Assembly (NCBI GenBank): GCA_000309865.1
Contig: AMGN01000012.1
Coordinates: 1-55,867, forward strand
Direction of reading: 5' to 3'
DNA from: Methanobacterium sp. Maddingley MBC34
GTDB taxonomy: Archaea > Methanobacteriota > Methanobacteria > Methanobacteriales > Methanobacteriaceae
Length of the DNA: 55,867 nucleotides
The position numbers were made by a program, and so were the translations under genes. This document shows, in pieces, positions 35,482 through 44,232 of this stretch (position 1 is the first letter of the stretch; every line of letters starts with the position of its first letter). Under the pieces are notes generated by a model. That model did not search any database. It worked only from the letters and a program-made list of their open reading frames with translations, and was not told the DNA's origin.

Positions 35482-36636
35482 TTAAGGCTTATTTAAAACA
35501 TAATTTATAGCATCCAAGAAACCTTGAAGAGTTTTATCCTGATTAAAGTCATTTTTTATCATTTCCTGAGAATTTTTACCCATTTCTCGTATTTTATCAG
35601 GGTTTTTAAGTAACTTCTTTAATTTTTTATAAATTTCATTTGAATCATGTCCTTTGACAACATAGCCATTTAAACCATTTTTTATAATATCAATAGAAGC
35701 TGCGTTAGTGTCCGTAGCGATAACCGGCAACCCTGCTGCCATAGCTTCACTAATAACAATTGCAAATCTATCAAAAAAACTGGGTAAGACAAAAATGTCT
35801 GCGGCTAAGAAATAAGCGGGCAATTTTTTTGGCTGTACAAATCCAACAAAATTTACATCTGAAGTATTTTTACTTTGTGCGATTAGTTCCTCTTTTTGAG
35901 GACCCTCACCAGCAATAATCAAACCCACATCATAATATTCTTGCTTTAATTTAATAAAAGCATCCAAAAGATATTCAACACCTTTCCGTGATTTAATCAA
36001 CTGTCCTGCGTATATAATATTATATTTTCTCTCTAGACCTAAATCCCTCTTTATGGCTTCTTTTTTGCCTTTCAACTTTATACTCTCTTCTAAAAATGAA
36101 TCAACATCGCCCATGTTTATTGCTATGAATATTTTTTCTGGATTAATACCAAAAGACAGTATATAATCTTTTGCCCAGGTTCCATAGACAACATAGGCAT
36201 CAGATAACCTTAAAATGGTTTTTATGAGGGGTAAAAATATATTTCGAATACCGATAGCCTCATCGCGAAGAGTGCTGCCTGACCACATTATTAAAGGAGT
36301 TTTAGTTATTTTACAGTATATAATAGCTAATTTTACAGTTAAGGAAGTATATCCTCCAAAGATGACAACATCAAACTTTTCTTTCTTTAATATCCTGATA
36401 ATTGACGGGTTAATCTCATAATTAAGTAACATGCCCCGACCTCTGTATTTCAATGTATATCCCTTCAAAACCTCATAATCGAAGTTATAATCCGTTCCAA
36501 GTTGCCATTTTCGATGTGATGCAGTCATGTGAAAAAAATACACTTTTAAATCAACTTTTTCTGCTAATTTTTCATAAAGAGGTATTCTATAAGGTGTAGG
36601 TATATTAGTTATCAGTGCAATCTTTGGTTTTTTCGT
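35482..36636 (-). CDS. Glycosyltransferase family 4, apparent ACG start
   Basis: The first GTG or ATG in frame (36543) would cut off the first strand and helix. Upstream the frame reads KKPKIALITNIPTPYRIPLY, a typical GT4 N-terminus, and is closed by TAA next to a perfect AGGAGG. Seven nt after GGAGG (36644-36648) the frame has ACG at 36636; no ATG, GTG or TTG lies between. I therefore start at ACG (384 residues), one base from ATG. The donor domain has IIYAGQLIKSRKGVEYLLDAF, IIAGEGPQKEELI, FVGFVQPKKLPAYFLAADIFVLP and DRFAIVISEAMAAGLPVIATD. Its ribosome-binding site is among the best in the window. Confidence 0.82.
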   Translation of the reverse strand, partial: TKKPKIALITNIPTPYRIPLYEKLAEKVDLKVYFFHMTASHRKWQLGTDYNFDYEVLKGYTLKYRGRGMLLNYEINPSIIRILKKEKFDVVIFGGYTSLTVKLAIIYCKITKTPLIMWSGSTLRDEAIGIRNIFLPLIKTILRLSDAYVVYGTWAKDYILSFGINPEKIFIAINMGDVDSFLEESIKLKGKKEAIKRDLGLERKYNIIYAGQLIKSRKGVEYLLDAFIKLKQEYYDVGLIIAGEGPQKEELIAQSKNTSDVNFVGFVQPKKLPAYFLAADIFVLPSFFDRFAIVISEAMAAGLPVIATDTNAASIDIIKNGLNGYVVKGHDSNEIYKKLKKLLKNPDKIREMGKNSQEMIKNDFNQDKTLQGFLDAINYVLNKP

Positions 36637-36709
36637 TTTATAACCTCCTTATTCCTTTTGCCAACAGATTTAAAAAAAAAACTATTAATAGGGATTTTCA
36701 GTTTTTTTC

Positions 36710-37873
36710 TCATTGGTCCACAACTTTGTTAATGGCAACCAGCATTTTTTTATTCCAATTAAATATAAAAATGCTTCTCCGCTCCTTTATCATTTCGACC
36801 GCTATTTCATGGTCATAAGCATTTTTAAGCAATTTAATAGCTTTTAAAGCAAGTTCTTCATGATTTTTTGGGTGAAATAGTAATTCTTCATATTTTAGCT
36901 GTTCAGGAATACCACCAACATCTGAACCCAGAACAAGTTTATTTAGATATAAAGACTCTAAAATGGTGTTGCTGAATCCTTCATGTAATGCTGTTACAAT
37001 GTTTAAATCTGATGCAACCATATATACAAATGGGTTATTTCTCCAGCCCTCGACAAAAACACTATCTTCAAGTTTGTTTATTTTCACAAAGTTGATTACA
37101 TTTATTTTATCAGGACCATCGCCCACTATAAACAATAAACTTTCAGGTATTTCTTTTTTAATAATTTTAAACGCATAAAGCAGAGTTATAATATCCCTAC
37201 CATCTAAATATAAGTTTCCAACAAATGAAATAATTTTTTTATTCTTATAACGATTTTTTAATATGATGGAGTCCGAAACTGCTTCTTCTTCTTTCAGAAC
37301 TACCCAACTGGGGTTAGCATTGTTATATACAACACACGTGTCATCAGGATTTATTTTAGATTTATTTATCATATCATTCCTACGAATTTTTGAATTAAAA
37401 ATTGTAAAATCAACATTACGATATATCCAATTTTCTAATTTAGAGAGTATCAAATGAATTGGCCTAGAAAGAGTACGATGCTTCTTTTCAAGCTGAATTT
37501 TCATACCGGTAATACTATCGGCACGATCACACAGCAATACTTTCATGTTACTATAAAATATTTTTGATATTATACCAATCAAAGCATCGAATATGGTGAA
37601 AGAAACAAAAACATCAATTTTATTCTTTCTGGCAATACTGATTGCCATTGGAATGGCTTGTAAACTAAAAGGAAGATAAGTAGGAGGTATTCGTATAATA
37701 TGGGTACCATAATGATGAAGATTTTCAGCAAATATATTAGAAAATCCTCTAGGGGAGATATGGTGAACTTCGTCACCCATGTCTATAAAAGCATTAATAA
37801 GTTCCATATACCGCCTGTAAGCACCTCCTCGCAAATCATCTGAATTACTGAGTGAAATAGTTATAATTTTCAT
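36710..37873 (-). CDS. Glycosyltransferase family 4
   Basis: A 387-residue GT-B protein starting MKIITISLSNSDDLRGGAYRRYMEL. The acceptor-side motif DRADSITGMKIQ and the segment FTIFNSKIRRNDMI are typical of the family. The donor domain has ISFVGNLYLDGRDIITLLYAF, FIVGDGPDKINVI and HEGFSNTILESLYLNKLVLGSDVGG with the EX7E pair. It is transcribed upstream of the GT4 at 35482-36636, with a gap of about 70 bp. Sugar unknown. Confidence 0.92.
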   Translation of the reverse strand: MKIITISLSNSDDLRGGAYRRYMELINAFIDMGDEVHHISPRGFSNIFAENLHHYGTHIIRIPPTYLPFSLQAIPMAISIARKNKIDVFVSFTIFDALIGIISKIFYSNMKVLLCDRADSITGMKIQLEKKHRTLSRPIHLILSKLENWIYRNVDFTIFNSKIRRNDMINKSKINPDDTCVVYNNANPSWVVLKEEEAVSDSIILKNRYKNKKIISFVGNLYLDGRDIITLLYAFKIIKKEIPESLLFIVGDGPDKINVINFVKINKLEDSVFVEGWRNNPFVYMVASDLNIVTALHEGFSNTILESLYLNKLVLGSDVGGIPEQLKYEELLFHPKNHEELALKAIKLLKNAYDHEIAVEMIKERRSIFIFNWNKKMLVAINKVVDQ

Positions 37874-38172
37874 TTGAGCGATTCCTTTTTTTGAGAACTA
37901 TGCAAATAATCATTTGATTATCCATTTAAACATTATTGTTATCATTTCTTTTAAAATGTTTATACAATCAATCCAACTTCCCATTTACTCCGTAGAGAAT
38001 ATGAGGTTTTTTGAGATTTAGAACGATGCAACAGATTAACATTACATCAATGAAACGGTTTTATGTTGTTAATCCGAAATCTTTTCTCACTTCAATACGC
38101 ATATTATGCAGAAATGGAACTAATAACCAAAAATCTACTCCTCTTACTTTTCACACTAAAATATATAAAAAA
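37874..38172. other. AT-rich gap, nothing recognised
   Basis: This short stretch lies between the frameshifted methyltransferase and the GT4 at 36710. Short minus-strand protein-like fragments such as RSRFLVISS are visible but interrupted by stops. I see no complete gene, repeat or clear promoter. Confidence 0.35.
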
Positions 38173-38891
38173 CTATCGTTTCTTTTTAGCGACGACTGTA
38201 GTATAAATCCCATATGATGGGAAAAATTTGGCCAAAATTTTTCCAATTAATGGTACACCCCAACTTCACCATGATTTTTGAGAACACAAAAACTATGTGC
38301 AATCAATAAATCATTCCTTGCCCTTTTAGTAAAAAGCCTCAGATGATGGTGCCCAAACCTATCAGAATCCTGCTTTTCCATCCTATTAGTAGATATAGGA
38401 TTTCTTAGCATGTAAAATTCATCAAAAACAGCATTCATAGGATGGGTAAAAGTTAACAAAAGAAACACTATAGAAATTAGAGATCCCTTATTAGGCGCCG
38501 AAAGAATAAAAACTCCTCCCTTCTTCAGTACCCTATGAGCTTCAGAAATAAAGTGATCAGTTTGGGGAATATGTTCTAAACACTGATTACTAACAATCAT
38601 ATCTACTGATTCATCTTCAATATCCCATTTATCGTTACCAGCATCCTGATCATGACATATATACCCTAATGAACTGCAATATCCTATACCTTGAGGAATG
38701 TCTATAATTATTTTTTTTTCGCAATTGAATGATTCTATGATCGGACGACCCCCTGGTCCAATTTCCAATACTTCATTACCCACTTTGAAATCATTAAGAA
38801 GTTCAATTAAAACTTCCGCATTGACCTTATCTACTTCCATAAAAGGATAAGCCATTATTAATTTAAGTTTTTTAATTATTTCTCCAGCCAT
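38173..38891 (-). pseudogene. SAM-dependent methyltransferase with a C-terminal frameshift
   Basis: The ORF 38247-38891 gives 214 residues with VLEIGPGGRPIIES (motif I), VDMIVSNQCLEHIPQ and EAHRVLKKGGVFILSAPN, a class I methyltransferase. It ends GEVGVYH. In the next frame the sequence continues smoothly as PLIGKILAKFFPSYGIYTTVV-AKKKR and stops at 38173, the usual ending of this family. A single indel near 38260 therefore removes the last roughly 25 residues. The core is complete, so the shortened protein might still work; a sequencing error is also possible. GGGAG precedes the ATG at 38891. It sits inside the long minus-strand run. Confidence 0.75.
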
Positions 38892-38955
38892 AATACTCCC
38901 TTTTAACTAGTTATAATAAAATAATTAATAGACTTTATTTTATAGTAAATCCCAT

Positions 38956-40305
38956 TCAATTAATTCGTTTGAAAACTTTTTTAGATGTTTTAGAGTAAAT
39001 TGAATCTCTTATATCATTTTTTACTCTACTTAAATTTAAGGTATTATCGATGTCCTGGCTAAAGTCAAAGTGGTTGGATATTGTACTGCAAATCCTTAAT
39101 TGTCTATCGATTTCCGTTACTGCTAATTCTGGTTTCCTTTCATAAACTAGCTCTGGAGGAGATTTAAGGAACAATAATATATCTGGATGGGGAACAATTC
39201 TCAAAAGAACCCTGATAAAGATGTTATTTATCTTAAATGGGCCTGGCTGAATGAGATAATCATAGAAATATCTGTCAAACACCATGAATGTTTTTTTGTT
39301 TCGGTTTTTATATTTAAGATAATAATATCCTATGATGTACTCTAAAGAATAATAAAAAACAAGGAAGTGTGGTACGATTCCATTAGGAGTTTTCTTATCC
39401 ATTTTTTCCTCAATGTCTCTTCCAATTTTTTTATATTTATTAGATGGCATCATATTTTTAAATTCAGGGAAAACCCCGTAATGTCCGTGAAAATAATAGG
39501 TCTTTTTAAAAATACTCTTAGCAGTGCCCCTTATTGAGGAGGATATTGTTGTTTTTCCTGAACCATCCGGACCTATGAGACAGACAAATACCATGACTTC
39601 ACTTGAAGATTTTTCCTTGATGTGTCCCCAAAAAAAATTAAATATTTTCAAGGGGAATAGCAATTTTTCATTTACCAAAGAATTGAAAGCTAAGTTATTG
39701 CGTGTTTTTTTATGGTCCTTCCTAATTTTGTTCCAATTGCCATGTATAGAATTATATAGTAACTTATCTATTATTTTATCGTTGAAATATTTTGTTAATA
39801 CCATTTTAAATGATTCTGGATCTTCAGGGGCAAATTTTTTTATTTGCCTATAATTTTTTTCCCGTATAGTCCCATTTTGGAGGATTTCTTTGAGTACCAG
39901 TGTTGCTGCCTCGACCCCTTTAGGAGGAATGTAAAATCCATTCTTGTGCAATATTCGGTTATTCATAACAAACTCTGTGTCCACCCATGTTAAGCCCTTC
40001 CAAGTTATTGGAGCCCATACATCCCATTTTAAGGTTTGAGATGGTTTATTCCCGTTGAAAAATATATAAGATGCGAAACCATACCTTTTTTGTTTGTCAC
40101 ATAAATACCATCCTTTTTCTAGTCCCAAAGAACATAATAATCTACCATAATTATTTAATTCATTCTCAGTGACTAACATGTCAATATCATTACCTACACG
40201 ATCCGGCAACCCATCATAGTTTCTAAGAACAACATAGGGAATCTTTTTCTCTTCCAAAATTTCAAAGAATGATTTTATGAATTCTGACCTAGATTTATGA
40301 GTCAT
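38956..40305 (-). CDS. Nucleotidyltransferase-like/thymidylate-kinase-like fusion protein
   Basis: A 449-residue two-domain protein. Residues 1-180 look like a nucleotidyltransferase fold: IPYVVLRNYDGLPDRVGNDID contains G-N-D-I-D at 38-42, the GxDxD-type acid pair, followed by LKWDVWAPITWKG near 92-104. Residues 238-449 are a P-loop kinase: LIGPDGSGKTT at 243-253 (Walker A), HGHYGVFPEF, and FDRYFYDYLIQPGPF at 343-357, the DRYxxD motif of thymidylate-kinase-like proteins. PDILLFLKSPPELVYERKPE matches the strand before the nucleotide-binding Arg. Similar kinases occur in capsule loci, with unknown substrate. Its 3' neighbour is the methyltransferase; its start overlaps the GT4 at 40302 by 4 bp. 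Confidence 0.8.
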   Translation of the reverse strand: MTHKSRSEFIKSFFEILEEKKIPYVVLRNYDGLPDRVGNDIDMLVTENELNNYGRLLCSLGLEKGWYLCDKQKRYGFASYIFFNGNKPSQTLKWDVWAPITWKGLTWVDTEFVMNNRILHKNGFYIPPKGVEAATLVLKEILQNGTIREKNYRQIKKFAPEDPESFKMVLTKYFNDKIIDKLLYNSIHGNWNKIRKDHKKTRNNLAFNSLVNEKLLFPLKIFNFFWGHIKEKSSSEVMVFVCLIGPDGSGKTTISSSIRGTAKSIFKKTYYFHGHYGVFPEFKNMMPSNKYKKIGRDIEEKMDKKTPNGIVPHFLVFYYSLEYIIGYYYLKYKNRNKKTFMVFDRYFYDYLIQPGPFKINNIFIRVLLRIVPHPDILLFLKSPPELVYERKPELAVTEIDRQLRICSTISNHFDFSQDIDNTLNLSRVKNDIRDSIYSKTSKKVFKRIN

Positions 40306-41399
40306 GAAATCTTCCCCCCAACTTCAAGAAGTGATTTTAAAAATATTGTTGTCACTGTGAGAGTATCAAATGAAAAAGTTTTATTTTGATGGTTTATACG
40401 TTCAAGTTCCATTGGAATCCATTGACTTGCTCTTCGGATAATTTCAACAATTTTTTCTGAACCTTCTTCATCATCAACCAGACAGACACTTTCACCATAA
40501 ATTCGAGGTATGTCACCATAAGGCCGGGTTATTACAGCGCAAAGGGAGGCCATGGCCTCTAAAATCAATAAAGGCATGTCAATACTGCTACTCAGATGTC
40601 GGTAGGGCTGTAGGAAAATATCAGTTTCTCTTAAAATATCCTGAACCATCTCCTCAACCTCCGAAGAGTAATGGTTGAAATCAAGTGAAATATAATCAAA
40701 CTTGTTTTGACTGCTCAAATTCTTGTGTATTTTAACTGCTTCGGGATCGTCTTCCCAGTGGATTCCATAAAATTTCAGGATAATGTTCTCATCCTGCGCA
40801 AGCTGATTTAATATATCAATAACTTCCAGAACACCTTTACCCACATCGACTCTGCCTATAAAAGTAACCCTTAGATTTCCTAGATTTTTGTTATTCCCTA
40901 TTTCCATGAAGTAGTCTAATGGGACTGGAGGTAAGAGAAATACTGATTCATCACCCCATTTTTTTAGAGCATCTTTAATGCGAGGAGAAATTGAAAATGA
41001 TTTTCCGTTATACCTCCAAAGAGAATTAAAAATAAAAAAAGCATTCCGTTTAATAAATGACCTAGGCCAATCTGTGTAAATAATGTGGAAAAAAATGTTA
41101 TTCTTCTCTTTCCGGCGAAATAGAGCATAATTAATAAAGTCTCCGGGAGGTATATACATAGTAACCACATGATCATAATTTTTCAAGGAGTTTAGAGCTT
41201 CTTTAAGCTTATTGAAATAATTGGAAGTTATTCCAGAATTATTTTCAATTTTTTCCGAACTTGTGCCATATATCACATAGTCAACAGTAATATTGTGATC
41301 TTTTACTAGTTCTAATGAAATTCTCCTCACCAGCGAATTTGTTCCACCTATTTTATCAAAATCAAAAGACTTATGATAACCAAAAAATGCTATTCTCAT
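40302..41399 (-). CDS. Glycosyltransferase, GT-B family
   Basis: A 365-residue GT-B-type protein starting MRIAFFGYHKSFDFDKIGGTN. The donor domain has LRVTFIGRVDVGKGVLEVIDIL, ILKFYGIHWEDDPEAV, VQDILRETDIFLQPYRHLSSSIDMPLLILEAMASLCAVITRPYGD, given here in parts; the second acidic residue of the EX7E pair is kept. ATG 41399 is used; a GTG lies three codons upstream. It overlaps the following NTase-kinase gene by 4 bp, a sign of coupled translation, and lies about 50 bp after the GT4 at 41449. Confidence 0.86.
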   Translation of the reverse strand: MRIAFFGYHKSFDFDKIGGTNSLVRRISLELVKDHNITVDYVIYGTSSEKIENNSGITSNYFNKLKEALNSLKNYDHVVTMYIPPGDFINYALFRRKEKNNIFFHIIYTDWPRSFIKRNAFFIFNSLWRYNGKSFSISPRIKDALKKWGDESVFLLPPVPLDYFMEIGNNKNLGNLRVTFIGRVDVGKGVLEVIDILNQLAQDENIILKFYGIHWEDDPEAVKIHKNLSSQNKFDYISLDFNHYSSEVEEMVQDILRETDIFLQPYRHLSSSIDMPLLILEAMASLCAVITRPYGDIPRIYGESVCLVDDEEGSEKIVEIIRRASQWIPMELERINHQNKTFSFDTLTVTTIFLKSLLEVGGKIS

Positions 41400-41448
41400 A
41401 ATAATCACTTAAGTTTATAATCACAATTAAACATTTTATTAACTAATT

Positions 41449-42633
41449 TTATGTCTTAATATTGCATTTTTCACATATATCCATGTAAATCTTTTCTACA
41501 TTTTGTGCTATTTGTTCCCATCCAAAATTTTCTTCAATATGCTTAACGCAATTTTGAGATAATCCATTGAGCAATTTTTCATCCTTCAATAAGTGAAACA
41601 TTGAATTTTTAATTTGATTTTTATCATAGTCCACTACGCAGCCCACTTTCCCATCTATCCAATCAAGTTCTTCAACTTTATTTGTGGTAATAATCGGTGT
41701 TCCGCAAATGCATGATTCTAAAAAAGTTAATGGAAATCCAGAGAAACTTGGTGTGACAAATATATCTGCATCCACATAGGCTTCAATCTTATTAATACCA
41801 TCTAAAGGACCTGTAAAAATGACATCCTCACCAATACCAAGATTAGCGGCCTTTTTTACCAAATTTTCCATAAAACCATCATCCGGACCAACAATAACCA
41901 GTTTAACATTATTCATCATATTATATAAGAGATAAAATGATTCTATAAGCATATCTATCCTTTTAGATTCATGAAGTCGACCCAAATACAGTATAATTCT
42001 TTTATCATTTCTTATTAAGTATCGATTCCGAAATCCGCCTTTTTTTGGCAGCACTTTATAGGTGGATAGATCTATCCCATTGGGGATTATCTGAATTTTT
42101 TCAGGGGCAACTTTTAATTTAAGATAACTCTCTTTTTCCGTTTTATTAAGAGCAGTGACCATACTGGCATTTTGCAAAATGTTTCTCCCAAAAATATTAT
42201 AAAAAAACCTGTTTAGAATCTTTTTACTGATAAACCATGGCAATGAACCATGAGAAGTTAATACATAAGGTACATTGTATTTTTTGCAATATATTGATGT
42301 AGCTACTGATGCAAAAGATATTAAGTCCTGAAGATGGACCACATCATACTGATGCAAATTGTTTTTCAAGTACTTGATCATTCCAGGGGACATGTAAAGT
42401 TTATATTTCCATGCAAATGAATCACTGATGTTTTTAAACCTTATAATATTAAGATCATCATTATCGTTTTCCTGATCGCAATATCTCTGATTAGGTTTAT
42501 GCATGTCAGTAGTTAAGATAGTAACTTCATTTCCCCGTTTAACTAAATTATGGGATAGATCATTTACTACTCTGGCACATCCACCTGTTTCCCATGCTAA
42601 GGGCGGTGTGGAAATAACTTGTAATATTTTAAT
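41449..42633 (-). CDS. Glycosyltransferase family 4, apparent ATT start
   Basis: The first in-frame ATG (42504) lies after the conserved N-terminus. Upstream the frame reads IKILQVISTPPLAWETGG and later GNEVTILTTD, the standard GT4 start, and is closed by TGA at 42643-42645. No ATG, GTG or TTG occurs between. GAGGT at 42640-42644 precedes ATT at 42633 by 6 nt, so I place the start there (394 residues). The donor domain has IILYLGRLHESKRIDMLIESF, LVIVGPDDGFMENL, FTGPLDGINKIEAYVDADIFVTPS and GFPLTFLESCICGTPIITT. A decayed methyltransferase lies upstream at 42690-43110. Confidence 0.83.
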   Translation of the reverse strand: MKILQVISTPPLAWETGGCARVVNDLSHNLVKRGNEVTILTTDMHKPNQRYCDQENDNDDLNIIRFKNISDSFAWKYKLYMSPGMIKYLKNNLHQYDVVHLQDLISFASVATSIYCKKYNVPYVLTSHGSLPWFISKKILNRFFYNIFGRNILQNASMVTALNKTEKESYLKLKVAPEKIQIIPNGIDLSTYKVLPKKGGFRNRYLIRNDKRIILYLGRLHESKRIDMLIESFYLLYNMMNNVKLVIVGPDDGFMENLVKKAANLGIGEDVIFTGPLDGINKIEAYVDADIFVTPSFSGFPLTFLESCICGTPIITTNKVEELDWIDGKVGCVVDYDKNQIKNSMFHLLKDEKLLNGLSQNCVKHIEENFGWEQIAQNVEKIYMDICEKCNIKT

Positions 42634-42689
42634 TTTCTTACCTCAAAAATATTATTTTTATAGTTTTAATTCCTGTTTAACTGAAGATC

Positions 42690-43110
42690 ACTTAGTAAAA
42701 AGGGATTCCTATAACCACCATATGCTCTTTCCAATACCAACTTCAGATAGAATTTCTTTAAGTAGAGCAGAGAAACCCCCAAATGATGGAAATTCTCAGG
42801 ATAATCATAGACCCATAAATAGTGAGAATATCACCATATGTAGGTTTAAATGAAATATTAGAGATCTGGCCCTTAAATCCGGGCATTTCACCTCAAATAT
42901 GCCTCCATACTTTAATACTCTGACTCATTCTTCTAAAACCTCTTTCATTTCTATGGGAGAAATGTTAATTACATGCTCTATAAACTTGATCAAAATATAT
43001 CGTCAAATGGCAAATTATTGCATCAGCCACTACATCAACACCTTCAAGGGACCTATCATCAAGTCCGATAGATCCAGGAAAGACTTTTTTATCTCCACAA
43101 CCTCATTTCT
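42690..43110 (-). pseudogene. Decayed SAM-dependent methyltransferase
   Basis: No intact gene is here, but minus-strand fragments are recognisable. One frame gives GSIGLDDRSLEGVDVVADA; a second gives EHVINISPIEMKEVLEE, stop, VRVLKYGGIFEVKCPDLRA; later comes GGFSALLKEILSEVGIGKS. These correspond in order to the D/EGVDVVCDA, SxxxEHI, E.xRVLKPGG and C-terminal GF segments of class I methyltransferases in capsule loci. At least one frameshift and several stops separate them, and the SAM-binding motif I is not visible. It fills the gap between two GT4 genes of the minus-strand run. Confidence 0.8.
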
Positions 43111-43125
43111 AATATTAATTTATTT

Positions 43126-44232
43126 TCAAGACCCACCCTTAAATACCTCCTTGAAATATTTAGGCCAGTTTTTTTCGGATAATGTGTTCACAAAATAACT
43201 TCTACAGTTCTTTGAAAGAAATTCGAAATTTTCTTTAATATAATCAATGCCTTTTATCCATTGATCTGCATTTTTATCGAGACCAACTAGGTATCCTGTA
43301 GTTTCATGAAATACACACTCATTTAACCCAGGAATGTCACTAGCTAAAACTGGAACTCCATACATGTATGCCATAGAAGCAACAGAACTCTGACGAGCGG
43401 TTTTGTAGGGGGTAATAGTCATGATGCTGTTTTTCATTAAAATACCCATCTTGTTATCACTTATAGTTGGTTGGTAAAAAATTTCTAAATTTGAGTATTT
43501 ATTATATTTTTTTTTATCTTCGATATTTTGTCGGGATATTATTAGAAATTTAAAACCCATATCCTCATTAGAAGCATGATCTACAATCTCCATAAACTTC
43601 TCAGGCCCCTTTGCAGACACTGGAGGACCTATAAAATTAATATACGACCGATTTATAATTTTATTTTCTATATCGATGCCAAGATCCTCATACATCAAAG
43701 GCACCCTTATCGTTTCACCGTCAAATTTGGAGTATCTCTTATTAAAAAGAATTTCCGCTTCATCGGATGATAAAACAGCTAAATCGGAAAATTTCAGTAG
43801 TTTTTCCTGTACATGTTCAAAAACACACAACCAAATACGTTGAAATAATCCATAGGCGCCTTTATCTTCAACATAAGGTTCATGAACGTGTTGGATTACT
43901 CTTCCACCATAGCTCTTAATTTTTTTCGCAATATAATAATTGAAAAGAGGATGTATATTGTGGAAATAAACACTCTTGGGTTGGTCTTTTTCAATTAATT
44001 TTTTTAATGTCCTCAAATTATAAATATTAATGGAATCCTTAAGAATCGATGTTAAATCTTTAGATTTCCCTACAAAAAGTATTTCTTCAGCTTTTTCATC
44101 TTGTAACATCCATTGGAATTGTGAACTAAGCAAATACTTTATTTCATAGCCCTCTTTCTTTAGTTGATTTCCCATCGCATAACAATGGGACTTGAAGATA
44201 GGACTATATTGCAAAGAAACGATATATATCAA
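43126..44232 (-). CDS. Glycosyltransferase, GT-B family
   Basis: A 368-residue GT-B-like protein beginning (M)IYIVSLQYSPIFKSH at TTG 44232, directly after the stop of the preceding gene; AAAGGGG lies upstream at a suitable distance. The middle contains HVHEPYVEDKGAYG, and the donor half has INFIGPPVSAKGPEKFMEIVD, KFLIISRQ, LEIFYQPTISDNKMGILMKNSIMTITPYKTARQSS and MAYMYGVPVLASDIPG (in segments). Instead of an EX7E pair it has Arg-Gln-Ser-Ser then Met, so its donor site is unusual. It may be a diverged or inactive transferase. Confidence 0.8.
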   Translation of the reverse strand: MIYIVSLQYSPIFKSHCYAMGNQLKKEGYEIKYLLSSQFQWMLQDEKAEEILFVGKSKDLTSILKDSINIYNLRTLKKLIEKDQPKSVYFHNIHPLFNYYIAKKIKSYGGRVIQHVHEPYVEDKGAYGLFQRIWLCVFEHVQEKLLKFSDLAVLSSDEAEILFNKRYSKFDGETIRVPLMYEDLGIDIENKIINRSYINFIGPPVSAKGPEKFMEIVDHASNEDMGFKFLIISRQNIEDKKKYNKYSNLEIFYQPTISDNKMGILMKNSIMTITPYKTARQSSVASMAYMYGVPVLASDIPGLNECVFHETTGYLVGLDKNADQWIKGIDYIKENFEFLSKNCRSYFVNTLSEKNWPKYFKEVFKGGS

